DNA from: [Scytonema hofmanni] UTEX 2349
GTDB taxonomy: Bacteria; Cyanobacteriota; Cyanobacteriia; Cyanobacteriales; Nostocaceae
Assembly (NCBI RefSeq): GCF_000582685.1
Contig: NZ_KK073768.1
Location: 2,035,316 to 2,099,315 of the forward strand
Length of the DNA stretch: 64,000 nucleotides
Direction: 5' to 3'
Shown: positions 26,117 through 34,526 of the stretch, in pieces
Position numbering within the stretch: position 1 is the first letter of the stretch
How the letters are laid out: every line of letters starts with the position of its first letter
Position numbers and translations under genes: made by a program
Notes under the pieces: model-generated
What the model was told of the DNA's origin: nothing
What the model saw: only the letters and a program-made list of their open reading frames with translations
Database searches by the model: none

Positions 26117-26740
26117 CTATTTTCTGGCTTTGATTAATTGTAAACTTCCACCAGCAGTTAAGGTGCGATCGCATTCTCGAAATCCTGTCTCTGTTAACAA
26201 TCCAGGCAAATCGGTTTTCAACAACTGCCAAGCCGTTTCTGTCTCAAACAACAGCAAAAATAACGACAACCCAGGCACGAATAAGGGGTTTGTGGGATTA
26301 TGAAAATCTACTAATGTAAACACTCCACCTGGTTTCAGCACTCGATAAACCTCTTTAATTATTTGTTGCAATTGTCCAGAGCGCATTTCGTGCAAGGCTA
26401 CGCTAGTATGCACAACATCAAACTGATTATCTGCAAATGGCATTTTCTCTGCAAAAGCTTCCACATACTCTGCTTGCGGCACATTCTCCCTTGCCCGTTT
26501 TAGCGATCGCGGAGAAGCATCAAGTCCTGTTACATTTTGTGAATATTTGACTAAGATTTGTGTAGCTTGACCGCTACCGCAACACAAATCTAAAACTTTA
26601 GTAGCTGATTCAATGGTTAAGCCTTGCACTGCAAGCTGTCGGAAACGCGCTTCACCACCGACGCTTAAAGCTGCCAAGCGAGATATAGCATCATATAGCC
26701 ATTGATAGCGATAACTCCAATCCCGGAAAATTGTTGCCAT
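26117..26740 (-). CDS. Class I SAM-dependent methyltransferase
   Basis: 207 residues from ATG 26740, chosen because GGGGAG lies about ten bases upstream; a GTG three codons earlier is too close to it. SAM-binding motif I is VLDLCCGSGQATQILV (about 47-62), followed by VTGLDASPRSLKRAREN, FDVVHTSVALHEM and VYRVLKPGGVFTLVDFH. Resembles UbiE/MenG-like methyltransferases, but the substrate is not evident. Divergent from hemH with about 90 bp between starts. Confidence 0.85.
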   Translation of the reverse strand: MATIFRDWSYRYQWLYDAISRLAALSVGGEARFRQLAVQGLTIESATKVLDLCCGSGQATQILVKYSQNVTGLDASPRSLKRARENVPQAEYVEAFAEKMPFADNQFDVVHTSVALHEMRSGQLQQIIKEVYRVLKPGGVFTLVDFHNPTNPLFVPGLSLFLLLFETETAWQLLKTDLPGLLTETGFRECDRTLTAGGSLQLIKARK

Positions 26741-26833
26741 TGTTTCCACGCTCCCCGTTAGCCTTTATATTTAATAAAGATATATTGTTAACATTAGTAA
26801 AAAATCTGAAAAGATTGGGGGAATGTAATTGCT

Positions 26834-27997
26834 ATGGATCGTGTAGGCGTTTTATTACTCAATCTGGGTGGTCCAGATAAATTGGAAGATGTTGGACCAT
26901 TTCTATATAATCTGTTTTCCGATCCAGAAATTATTCGTCTACCCTTTAGTTGGTTGCAAAAACCTCTTGCGTGGTTGATTGCGTCAAGGCGAACCCAAAA
27001 ATCTCAAGAAAACTACAAGCAAATTGGTGGTGGTTCTCCATTGCGGCGGATCACAGAAGCCCAAGGAGAAGCTTTAAAAGAACAATTGCAAGCTTTAGGA
27101 CAAGAAGCGAAGATATATGTAGGAATGCGTTACTGGCATCCTTATACAGAAGAAGCGATCGCCCAACTTACTCAAGACAACATCGAACATGTAGTAATTC
27201 TACCTCTTTACCCGCAATTTTCCATCAGTACCAGTGGTTCCAGCTTTCGCTTGTTAGATAAACTCTGGCAAGAAGACCCAAAACTTCAGCAGATTGAATA
27301 CAAGGTTATTCCCTCTTGGTACAAACAACCAAGCTACCTGCAAGCAATGGCAGAACTGATATCTCAAGAACTCGATCAATTTCCCAATCCCGACTCTGTT
27401 CATATCTTCTTCAGCGCTCATGGTGTACCGAAAAACTACGTTGAAGAAGCAGGAGACCCCTACCAGCAAGAAATTGAGGAATGTACTGCTTTAATTATGC
27501 AGACCCTCAATCGAACAAATGAACACACCTTAGCTTACCAAAGTCGCGTGGGTCCGGTAGAATGGCTGCAACCTTACACTGATGATGCCCTTCCAGAACT
27601 AGGGGCAAAAGGTGTGAAAGATTTGGTCGTTGTACCCATCAGTTTTGTCTCAGAACACATCGAGACATTACAAGAAATTGATATTGAGTATCGGGAACTT
27701 GCAGAGGAATCAGGAATTGAAAACTTCCGTCGGGTACCAGCTCCCAATACTCATCCATTGTTTATTAGAGCTTTGGCAGATTTAGTTCTAGATGCACTCA
27801 AATCTCCCAGTCTGAAGCTTTCACAAGTCTATCAGATGAAGAAAAAGGTGAGAATTTACCCACCAGAGCGTTGGGAATGGGGTATGACTACTAGCGCGGA
27901 AGTTTGGAATGGTCGTATCGCCATGCTTGGCTTTATTGCCTTAGTTTTCGAGCTAATTACTGGTCGCGGTCTGCTACATATGTTACATCTTTTGTAA
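26834..27997 (+). CDS. hemH: Ferrochelatase with chlorophyll-binding-like C-terminal tail
   Basis: Inserts Fe2+ into protoporphyrin IX, the last step of heme synthesis. 387 residues. Motifs: MDRVGVLLLNLGGPDKLEDV, VGMRYWHPYTEEAI, LPLYPQFSISTSGSS, FSAHGVPKNYVEEAGDPYQ (conserved His) and YQSRVGPVEWLQPYT. The last 45 residues carry WEWGMTTSAEVWNGRIAMLG and a membrane helix, the CAB-like extension found on ferrochelatases of cyanobacteria and plastids, thought to link heme synthesis to chlorophyll and thylakoids. ATG start. Downstream lies a degenerate palindrome at 28033-28064. Confidence 0.97.
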   Translation: MDRVGVLLLNLGGPDKLEDVGPFLYNLFSDPEIIRLPFSWLQKPLAWLIASRRTQKSQENYKQIGGGSPLRRITEAQGEALKEQLQALGQEAKIYVGMRYWHPYTEEAIAQLTQDNIEHVVILPLYPQFSISTSGSSFRLLDKLWQEDPKLQQIEYKVIPSWYKQPSYLQAMAELISQELDQFPNPDSVHIFFSAHGVPKNYVEEAGDPYQQEIEECTALIMQTLNRTNEHTLAYQSRVGPVEWLQPYTDDALPELGAKGVKDLVVVPISFVSEHIETLQEIDIEYRELAEESGIENFRRVPAPNTHPLFIRALADLVLDALKSPSLKLSQVYQMKKKVRIYPPERWEWGMTTSAEVWNGRIAMLGFIALVFELITGRGLLHMLHLL

Positions 27998-28032
27998 AAA
28001 TTGGGCGTTGCTGATTAAATGTATGAATTTTG

Positions 28033-28064
28033 GTATAGAGACGAAGCATGTGCAACGTCTCTAC
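28033..28064. repeat. gtagagac palindrome, degenerate
   Basis: gtatagagacgaagca...caacgtctctac, imperfect member of the family, 36 bp after the hemH stop. Confidence 0.5.
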
Positions 28065-28078
28065 AAAGGTTTTGAAAT

Positions 28079-28201
28079 CATGCAAAATCATTTCCACGTC
28101 CTGAAGAAAGGAAACGCTTACAAGAATTATTCATTAAGGCTGACTATTTTTGCTTCCCCCTTCGTCTACAGGTAGAAGATTTAAATGCACTAAAGGAGTA
28201 A
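28079..28201 (+). pseudogene. Possible C-terminal coding remnant
   Basis: An open stretch without start codon that reads like protein (PRPEERKRLQELFIKADY ... LRLQVEDLNALKE, then stop). I cannot name a family. It sits in the 294-bp spacer between hemH and the metalloprotease. Could be chance. Confidence 0.2.
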
Positions 28202-28291
28202 AGTCTTATTAACATAGCTGAATGACGGGTAAAGGTTTTCTTTTACCTAATTAAAGCTGTGCAATATATGTAACTTGACTAAATAGTAATT

Positions 28292-29131
28292 ATGCGTTGG
28301 CAAATAGGTCGTCGGAGCGAGAACGTAGAAGATCGCCGTGGATCGCGGATTTCCGCTCCTGTGGTAGGTGGGGGTATTGGTGCAGTGATTTTATCGCTCG
28401 TGGTAGCGCTTCTGGGTGGCGATCCAAGCGTGATTTGGCAACAAGGCGATCGCCCGACTACTGAATCACCCCGCACAACTCAAGCTCAAGATAAAATGGC
28501 TGATTTTGTTTCTGTGGTGCTAGCTGATACAGAAGATACATGGAGCAGTATATTTCGACAACAAGGCAATACTTACGTAGAACCGAAATTAGTTCTTTAT
28601 TCCGATGCCGTTAAATCTGCTTGTGGATTTGCGCGATCGGCAGTTGGTCCATTTTATTGTCCGCGAGATCAAACAGTCTATATTGACTTGAGTTTTTATC
28701 GCGATCTGAAAAATAAATATCAAGCACCAGGAGATTTTGCCCAAGCATATGTGATTGCTCACGAAGTTGGGCATCATGTTCAGAATTTACTCGGTATTTC
28801 CAATAAAGTCCAAGCGATGCAGAGCCAGGTAAGTGAAGTAGAAGCAAATCAGCTTTCTGTCAAGTTAGAATTACAAGCCGATTGTTTTGCGGGAGTTTGG
28901 GCAAATCGTGCCGAGCGATCGCGACAAATTCTTGAACAAGGAGACATCGAAGAAGCGCTGAATGCTGCAAGTAGCATTGGCGATGATCGCCTGCAAGAAC
29001 AAGCTAGAGGTTATATTGTACCAGAATCTTTTACGCATGGTTCCTCGGCTCAACGAGTTCGCTGGTTTAAGCAAGGTATTCAAACGGGCGATTCTAAGCA
29101 ATGTAACACATTTGCGACGGCAAGTAAATAA
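28292..29131 (+). CDS. ypfJ: Neutral zinc metalloprotease, YpfJ family
   Basis: 279 residues. N-terminal cytoplasmic start (MRWQIGRRSENVEDRRGS), one membrane helix at about 25-47 (VVGGGIGAVILSLVVALLGG), then an extracytoplasmic protease domain. The zinc site is HEVGHHVQ (HExxH, about residue 157); the downstream glutamate region is VKLELQADCFAGVWAN. Also typical: YSDAVKSACGFARSAVGPFYCP and YIDLSFYRDL. Length and motif order match the YpfJ family of putative neutral metallopeptidases. ATG start; the substrate is unknown. Confidence 0.92.
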   Translation: MRWQIGRRSENVEDRRGSRISAPVVGGGIGAVILSLVVALLGGDPSVIWQQGDRPTTESPRTTQAQDKMADFVSVVLADTEDTWSSIFRQQGNTYVEPKLVLYSDAVKSACGFARSAVGPFYCPRDQTVYIDLSFYRDLKNKYQAPGDFAQAYVIAHEVGHHVQNLLGISNKVQAMQSQVSEVEANQLSVKLELQADCFAGVWANRAERSRQILEQGDIEEALNAASSIGDDRLQEQARGYIVPESFTHGSSAQRVRWFKQGIQTGDSKQCNTFATASK

Positions 29132-29224
29132 TTTTACTTAAAGTTTTCCTAGCATAAAAAAACTCCAGTTAAAAGGCAACGTTGCATCGCTCTGCATTGG
29201 CATTGCATCGGGTTGCAAGATTTA

Positions 29225-29348
29225 ATATGATGTCCGGTCAAACAACGATAATAAAAGAACCCCTCCCCAACCCTCCCCGCAAGCGGGGAGGGTGCCACAG
29301 GCGGGTGGGGTTCTTCATGAGTTATGGGTGTGCCCCCAGACATGATAT
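29225..29348. repeat. MITE-like inverted-repeat element, copy 2 (ATATCATGTCC ends)
   Basis: 124 bp with ends ATATGATGTCC and AGACATGATAT and an uninterrupted core gaacccctcccc...ccccgcaagcgggg...ggtggggttctt. It is the unfilled counterpart of 203-380. It accounts for most of the 290-bp spacer between the metalloprotease and gpsA. Confidence 0.75.
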
Positions 29349-29421
29349 AATTTGGTATATGCAAAACTATACTTAGCTGCATCAAAAGCTGCTTTAGCAC
29401 AATTTAACTATTTCCATAAAG

Positions 29422-30366
29422 TTAATAACTGTATTCTGGCTTAATTTCTCGCAGCATCAGTTCATCAAGTGCTTGTCGTGGGGTGACTTCACCTTGAAGT
29501 AAGCGATAAACTTGTTCGGTAATGGGTATGGATATATTTCGTTGCTTGGCTTGTTGCATTAAAACTTGGCAAGTGTTGACTCCCTCTGCGGTTCCTTCTA
29601 AATGAGCGAGTATTTCTGTCAGTGTTTTACCACAAGCCATTTGGTAGCCAACTTGATAATTGCGACTTAGAGGACTATTGCAGGTTGCTAGCAAATCACC
29701 TAAACCAGATAAACCATAGAATGTTTCTGTCTTCGCACCCCAAAAGTTACCGATGCGAACCATTTCTGTTAAACCACGAGTGACTAAAGCGGCTTTGGCA
29801 TTGGTTCCCAATTGTAAACCATCGCAGACACCAGATGCGATCGCTATCACATTTTTTAATGTACCCCCAAGTTCCACTCCTAAAGGGTCAGAATTCGTAT
29901 AAACTCGGAAACGACTAGAGGAAAATACTAACTGTACTAACTCAGCAGCATCTTTACTTCTGCTAGCTACTACCGTTGCTGCTGGTAATCCTAGTTGAAT
30001 CTCTTTAGATAAATTCGGTCCCGACAGCACCACAACCGCATGACTAGGGAAAGTTTCTTGCCAAATTTGCGATGGTGTGCTGATGGTTTCTGGTTCTAAT
30101 CCTTTGGTCGCAGTCACAAAAACCGCTTTCGGTGGAATTGCCAAACCCTGTAATTGTGTAGCGACTTCGCGCACTCCTTTGGTGGAAATCGCCGAAACAA
30201 TCATATCGGCATTTTCCACAACCTCTGCCAAGGTATAGGAACCATTACGCGACCAAATGCTAACCCGATGACCGTTAGCTTCGGCTATAGATGCTAAACC
30301 AGATCCCCACGCACCGGCACCGAGAACAGCTATTGATTTTGGATTAGTCGATTTTAGATTAGTCAA
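29422..30366 (-). CDS. gpsA: NAD(P)-dependent glycerol-3-phosphate dehydrogenase
   Basis: Reduces dihydroxyacetone phosphate to sn-glycerol-3-phosphate for phospholipid synthesis. 314 residues. NAD-binding motif IAVLGAGAWGSGLASIAEAN near the N-terminus, then FVTATKGLEPET, VVLSGPNLSKEI, GGTLKNVIAIASGVCDGL (catalytic Lys), TRGLTEMVRIG and FYGLSGLGDLLATC. The start is TTG at 30364-30366: an in-frame stop lies four codons upstream and no ATG/GTG occurs before the Rossmann strand, so a TTG start is forced. Confidence 0.95.
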   Translation of the reverse strand: MTNLKSTNPKSIAVLGAGAWGSGLASIAEANGHRVSIWSRNGSYTLAEVVENADMIVSAISTKGVREVATQLQGLAIPPKAVFVTATKGLEPETISTPSQIWQETFPSHAVVVLSGPNLSKEIQLGLPAATVVASRSKDAAELVQLVFSSSRFRVYTNSDPLGVELGGTLKNVIAIASGVCDGLQLGTNAKAALVTRGLTEMVRIGNFWGAKTETFYGLSGLGDLLATCNSPLSRNYQVGYQMACGKTLTEILAHLEGTAEGVNTCQVLMQQAKQRNISIPITEQVYRLLQGEVTPRQALDELMLREIKPEYSY

Positions 30367-30429
30367 GTTTGGATTTTAAGTTTTCGTAGTAGGGTATGTG
30401 CGATAAGCGCAACGCACCATCAATAATAT

Positions 30430-30550
30430 AAGTTACACTACGCCAGAAAAGAAAAATTTGGTTTGCGGTGAGTCAGTTTGCGGTTGCCTGTACCGTCCCG
30501 TCAAACTGACGAACCCGAAGGGTGAGGTTCAAATCGGGAAAAGTTTGGGA
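30430..30550 (-). pseudogene. C-terminal remnant of a Uma2 gene with an inserted palindrome
   Basis: The flanks (30430-30472 and 30521-30550) match the last codons of the intact Uma2 gene at 31307-31375 (reading IVSQTFPDLNLT, then ANQIF-like codons). A 54-bp block splits them. The rest of the gene is missing. It lies in the 384-bp spacer between gpsA and brnT. Confidence 0.7.
30473..30526. repeat. GC-rich element inserted in Uma2 remnant, with 6-bp direct repeats
   Basis: A 48-bp sequence (minus strand: cttcgggttcgtcagtttga ...) bounded by direct repeats GGTGAG at 30467-30472 and 30521-30526; the intact homologous site at 31340-31345 has a single GGTGAG. The block has internal dyad (gtcagttt/aaactgac). 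Same family as 259-313. Confidence 0.7.
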
Positions 30551-30602
30551 TACAATAACTTCTTAATTAATATTGCTGTCCAGAAGAGTGGCAGGGCTAT
30601 GT

Positions 30603-30693
30603 CACAATACAGTTCAGTTAAGTCCAAAATACGAGTGTAGAGACGCGAAATTTCGCGTCTCTACAGGTCTAAAAATCCTTAACTGAACCGTAT
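30603..30693. repeat. Small inverted-repeat element with 9-bp flanking direct repeats
   Basis: Ends AGTTCAGTTAAG and CTTAACTGAACC are inverted, and a gtagagac palindrome with core gcgaaatttcgc occupies 30637-30664. The 9-bp direct repeat GGGCTATGT flanks it at 30594-30602 and 30694-30702, as expected for a target-site duplication. Confidence 0.6.
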
Positions 30694-30750
30694 GGGCTAT
30701 GTTATAACTTAAAACTGTTTGTTAGATTACAGGTGTGATAAGTTTAATTC

Positions 30751-31038
30751 ATGAATTTTGAGTGGGACGAGCAGAAAAACGAAATTAATATTGATAAACA
30801 TGGTTTCGATTTTGCTGACGCTTACCGGATCTTTAACTTACCAATGGCAGTTGACCTTGATGAGCGCAGCGATTATGGTGAAGATCGATGGATTGGAACT
30901 GGAATGCTGGATGGACGAATTATAGTGGTTATCTACACTGAACTCAATGAAGAAACAATTCGTATCATCTCATTAAGAAAAGCACTCTCTCACGAAAGGA
31001 AGCGTTATGAGCAATACCTCAAGAACCGACTGGTCTAG
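30751..31038 (+). CDS. brnT: BrnT-type toxin
   Basis: 95-residue ribonuclease toxin of the BrnT/RelE-like superfamily, which inhibits translation by cleaving RNA. Recognised by FEWDEQKNEINIDKHGFDF at the N-terminus, DYGEDRWIGTGMLDGRIIVV and the C-terminal RIISLRKALSHERKRYEQYL, where the arginines and histidine are presumed catalytic or RNA-binding. Its 3' end overlaps the start of brnA by 32 bases, the usual toxin-first arrangement of this family. Confidence 0.9.
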   Translation: MNFEWDEQKNEINIDKHGFDFADAYRIFNLPMAVDLDERSDYGEDRWIGTGMLDGRIIVVIYTELNEETIRIISLRKALSHERKRYEQYLKNRLV

Positions 31039-31285
31039 AATTGATGCGATGACGGACAATGAAATTGACACGTCAGATATTCCACCTCTTACGGACGAGT
31101 TTTTTTCAAAAGCAAAATTGCGGATGCCTTCTTCGTCATTGACTACCGTCGCTATTCGTGTTGATTCTGAGACTTTGGCATGGTTTCAATCAAAGGGTGA
31201 AGACGCTGAACAGCATATGGTTGCTGCCCTACGAATTTACGCAGAAGCACAAAAAAATGCTGCTAATGCGCGTCCATCAGCCTAA
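31007..31285 (+). CDS. brnA: BrnA-type antitoxin
   Basis: 92 residues: N-terminal SRIDAMTDNEIDTSDIPPLT, which resembles the toxin-binding region of BrnA, then a ribbon-helix-helix-like part with TVAIRVDSETLAWFQSKGED and MVAALRIYAEAQK. BrnA neutralises BrnT and represses the shared promoter. Start ATG inside the brnT frame, with AAAGGAAG a short way upstream. Confidence 0.88.
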   Translation: MSNTSRTDWSRIDAMTDNEIDTSDIPPLTDEFFSKAKLRMPSSSLTTVAIRVDSETLAWFQSKGEDAEQHMVAALRIYAEAQKNAANARPSA

Positions 31286-31306
31286 CAATTCTGTTGCAAA
31301 AGTTTG

Positions 31307-31927
31307 CTACACTACACCAGCTTGAAAAATTTGGTTTGCGGTGAGCTTCAAATCGGGAAAAGTTTGGGATACAATGCGATCGCTATCTCGAAACTTGCTT
31401 ATCTGATATTCTCCATCAACTAAGTTACAGACGGATATTGTCGGTTGTTTGGGGTTGCCGATAAAATTACGTCCACCCAACGCTGCGTAATCCACAATCC
31501 AGTATTCGGGTATGCCCATCTCTTCATAGTCAGCATACTTTAGGTAGTAATCGCTGCGCCAGTTGGTTGAGACAACTTCGACAATCAAAGGAATTGAGGC
31601 ATTATCGCTGACTGTCGATTCTTTTTTCCACAATTCTTCATTATTTAGGTTGGCACGGTTTAGCACCAGCACATCTGGAAAGTAACCAGAATCTTTTTCA
31701 GGAGGTCGAACTATAGCTTGGTTGGGAATAAAGTAAGGAAGGTCTAATCGGTCGATTGCAACACTAAGCTTTATCGTCAAAAAACCTGTAACTTCCTCAT
31801 GTTCTCCTACTGGTTGTGCCATCTGGATAATTTCCCCATTATGAAGTTCGTAGCGGACTGCGGAATTTTCAGGTAGGCGATCGACAAATTCTTTGAATGT
31901 TACGAGCTTGGGTAAGGCTTGAGTCAT
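31307..31927 (-). CDS. Uma2-family (DUF820) putative endonuclease
   Basis: 206 residues: VTFKEFVDRLPENSAVRYEL, HNGEIIQMAQPVGEHEEV, GYFPDVLVLNRANL, IPLIVEVVSTNWRSDYYLKY, YADYEEMGIPEYWIVDYAAL and the terminal SQTFPDLKLTANQIFQAGVV. The acidic and lysine residues of the PD-(D/E)XK core (PDV, EVVS, K.ADYE) are in place. Convergent with brnTA. Its C-terminal codons are duplicated as a remnant at 30430-30550. Role unknown. Confidence 0.86.
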   Translation of the reverse strand: MTQALPKLVTFKEFVDRLPENSAVRYELHNGEIIQMAQPVGEHEEVTGFLTIKLSVAIDRLDLPYFIPNQAIVRPPEKDSGYFPDVLVLNRANLNNEELWKKESTVSDNASIPLIVEVVSTNWRSDYYLKYADYEEMGIPEYWIVDYAALGGRNFIGNPKQPTISVCNLVDGEYQISKFRDSDRIVSQTFPDLKLTANQIFQAGVV

Positions 31928-32063
31928 CGGTTTTGAGAGTTATTCATTTGGATGATTTTATCTCTAATCTAGGGGACTGCGGACAGTAACATCAGGTTCA
32001 ACACATTCCGTATAATATAGTGGTGTGCTTCCTGACTGAGTTTCCCGCTTACCAAGTTACCTT

Positions 32064-32276
32064 ATGACACTAGCTGAAGTGCTGCCTGCCGTCCGACGGC
32101 TTTCTGCGACAGAAAAACTCAAACTGATTCGGATTCTAGTAGAAGATTTGGACGTAGCAGAGGATATTTCGCCGTTAGAACCCTTCAAAACCTATGACTT
32201 GCCAACTCCATACGATAGTTTTGGGGCTGGTGCAGTTTTAATGGAAGCACTCAAGCGGTCAAATACAGATCAGTGA
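32064..32276 (+). CDS. Small hypothetical protein paired with a retropepsin-like gene, 70 aa
   Basis: Helical N-terminus (MTLAEVLPAVRRLSATEKLK, LIRILVEDLD) followed by a proline-containing tail (YDLPTPYDSFGAGAVLM). It looks like the small partner proteins common in cyanobacterial two-gene accessory units. The next gene starts six bases after its stop, so they are co-transcribed. I do not know its function; antitoxin-like size and position are only suggestive. Confidence 0.65.
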   Translation: MTLAEVLPAVRRLSATEKLKLIRILVEDLDVAEDISPLEPFKTYDLPTPYDSFGAGAVLMEALKRSNTDQ

Positions 32277-32282
32277 TAATAT

Positions 32283-32687
32283 ATGCGATTCCAGTATTCT
32301 ATCACTAGCCCAACTCAAAACGAGTTTGACAGCCTGCCAAGACTTCCACTCGTATTACGGTGGGGTGATCGAAGCGTTGAAGCGATGGGTTTGGTAGATA
32401 GCGGAGCTACAGTTAATGTCTTGTCTCATGAACTCGGTCTTCAGTTGGGTGCTGTTTGGGATGATCGCAAAGCCATTATTCAGTTAGCGGGTAATCTCAG
32501 TAATCAGCCAGCAATGCCTTTTTCCGCAACTGTTGAAATTGCAGATTTTGCACCAACTGAGTTAGTGTTTGCTTGGGTATGCAGTCCGAATGCACCACTG
32601 ATCCTCGGTCAAACCAACTCTTTTCTTGAATTCGATGTTTGCTTCTATCGTTCCAAGTCAGAGTTTGAGATCAATCCGAAATCGTAG
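32283..32687 (+). CDS. Retropepsin-like aspartic protease domain protein
   Basis: 134 residues. Contains AMGLVDSGATVNVLSHELG, the Asp-Ser-Gly-Ala core of a clan-AA single-domain aspartic protease (Asp at about residue 40), then a beta-rich part ending APLILGQTNSFLEFDVCF, where I(L)GxxxFLxxFDV is typical of bacterial retropepsin-like domains. Such domains act as homodimers. No signal peptide, so cytoplasmic. The biological substrate is unknown. Confidence 0.78.
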   Translation: MRFQYSITSPTQNEFDSLPRLPLVLRWGDRSVEAMGLVDSGATVNVLSHELGLQLGAVWDDRKAIIQLAGNLSNQPAMPFSATVEIADFAPTELVFAWVCSPNAPLILGQTNSFLEFDVCFYRSKSEFEINPKS

Positions 32688-32969
32688 ACAACAAGCCAGA
32701 GCAATATGGTGCAGGTGAACGGGGTTGTTATAAAGCGCGATACTCTCGCAGAAAGTAGAGTAAACGCGATCGCTATTTGTTTTCCACAATTATTTTACTC
32801 AACTTTGAACGAATGCGTGGCTTCTATGCATACACTACGCTTTTTGTCAAAGGGTAACTTCAAATTAAAAATTGTCAACTAACCCAGATAATTCTATTTG
32901 ATATGGTTTGTGTTTTATCAAGCCACACATCAGCTTAGTTTTAATAACTCAACCCAATCCAAAATCGTT

Positions 32970-34403
32970 ATGACTCAAACAAATTCCCAATTCCGTATAG
33001 AACGCGATTCGATGGGCGATCGCCAAATTCCTAGTAGCGCATATTACGGCATCCAAACGCTGCGGGCAATGGAAAACTTCCCCATCAGCGGCATTAAACC
33101 TTTAAATACTTACGTAGATGCTTGCATAATCATCAAAAAAGCTACCGCCATCGTCAACGGAGACTTAAAATCCATTCCCCCAGAAATTAGTCAAGCAATT
33201 GTGCAAGCGGCTGATGAAATACTTGCGGGTAAGTTTCGCGATCAATTTGTGGTAGATATTTATCAAGCGGGAGCCGGTACTTCTCACCATATGAATGTCA
33301 ATGAAGTACTAGCAAATCGTGCTTTAGAAATTCAAGGCAGCGAAAAAGGCAATTACAAGCAAATTAGTCCCAATGACCACGTTAACTACGGACAGTCTAC
33401 CAATGATGTGATTCCCACCGCAATTCGCATCGGTGGCTTATTAGCATTATCAAAGACATTGCAACCAGCTTTAGATAATGCGATCGCATCCCTCGAAGAA
33501 AAAGCCGACGAATTTCAAGATATCGTCAAATCTGGCAGAACTCACTTACAAGACGCTGTACCTGTGCGTTTGGGTGAAAGTTTCCGCGCTTGGGCACAAA
33601 TCCTCTCAGAACACCAAAACCGCATTTATACTGCTTCTGGTGATTTGATGGTGCTGGGTTTGGGAGGTAGCGCTGCCGGAACGGGTATGAATACTCATCC
33701 TGATTATCGCGCTCGTGTGGTGCAAACAATTTCTGAATTGATAGAATGTCCCCTAGAACCTGCATCGCACTTAATGGCTGCAATGCAGAGTATGGCACCA
33801 TTTGTGAGTGTTTCTGGTGCTTTACGCAACTTAGCACAGGATTTAGTCAAAATATCCCACGATTTGCGGTTGATGGATTCGGGTCCAAAAACAGGTTTCA
33901 AAGAAATTCAATTGCCTCCAGTGCAACCGGGTTCCTCAATTATGCCAGGAAAATATAACCCAGTGATGGCAGAGATGACCTCAATGGTGTGTTTTCAGGT
34001 CATGGGTTATGACAGTGCGATCGCTCTTGCGGCACAAGCTGGACAATTAGAATTAAATGTGATGATGCCGTTGATTGCCTACAACCTAATTCACAGCATC
34101 GAAATTTTAGGAAATACCATCAAAGCACTTACCCAAAGCTGCATCAAGGGAATCACCGCCAACCGCGATCGTTGTTTGGCTTACGCTGAAGGTAGTTTAG
34201 CTTTAGTCACCGCATTAAATCCCCATATAGGCTATTTAAATGCTGCTGCTGTAGCCAAAGAATCTTTAGAAACTGGTAAATCCCTGCGGCAAATTGTCTT
34301 AGAAAAAGGTCTGATGAGCGACTTGGAATTAGCCCAAGTGTTAAATTTAGAACAGATGAGCGGTATCTTACCCCTCACGGCACTTGAGGTAGAAATAGAT
34401 TAA
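32970..34403 (+). CDS. aspA: Aspartate ammonia-lyase
   Basis: Fumarase/aspartase superfamily; interconverts aspartate with fumarate and ammonia. 477 residues from ATG 32970; an upstream in-frame TTG at 32898 would add 24 unrelated residues. Motifs: FRIERDSMGDRQIPSSAYYG, YQAGAGTSHHMNVNEVLANR, the superfamily signature GSSIMPGKYNPVM (catalytic serine loop), KSGRTHLQDAVPVRLGESF and NDHVNYGQSTNDV. Class II fumarase is similar, but N-terminal AYYGIQTLRAMENFPISG favours AspA. The 280 bp before it hold no gene. Confidence 0.93.
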   Translation: MTQTNSQFRIERDSMGDRQIPSSAYYGIQTLRAMENFPISGIKPLNTYVDACIIIKKATAIVNGDLKSIPPEISQAIVQAADEILAGKFRDQFVVDIYQAGAGTSHHMNVNEVLANRALEIQGSEKGNYKQISPNDHVNYGQSTNDVIPTAIRIGGLLALSKTLQPALDNAIASLEEKADEFQDIVKSGRTHLQDAVPVRLGESFRAWAQILSEHQNRIYTASGDLMVLGLGGSAAGTGMNTHPDYRARVVQTISELIECPLEPASHLMAAMQSMAPFVSVSGALRNLAQDLVKISHDLRLMDSGPKTGFKEIQLPPVQPGSSIMPGKYNPVMAEMTSMVCFQVMGYDSAIALAAQAGQLELNVMMPLIAYNLIHSIEILGNTIKALTQSCIKGITANRDRCLAYAEGSLALVTALNPHIGYLNAAAVAKESLETGKSLRQIVLEKGLMSDLELAQVLNLEQMSGILPLTALEVEID

Positions 34404-34410
34404 AAAGGAA

Positions 34411-34525
34411 TAAGGGCATTGGGCATCGGGCATTGGGCATCGGACAAAGATAGTTATTCTTTGCTAGTATCCATTCCCCATTCCCCATTCCCCAATGCCC
34501 CATGCCCCATGCCCCATTCCCTATC
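34411..34525. repeat. Heptamer repeats (GGGCATT and CCCCATT/CCCCATG)
   Basis: Runs of GGGCAT(T/C) at about 34417-34440 and of CCCCATT/CCCCATG at about 34473-34520, facing each other and therefore able to pair. They occupy the spacer up to the ATG of the DUF362 gene. Confidence 0.75.
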
Positions 34526-34526
34526 C

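Noticed and set aside
30458..30640. Plus-strand frame of 60 codons after gpsA
   Set aside because: It reads through the Uma2 remnant and the inserted palindrome antisense.
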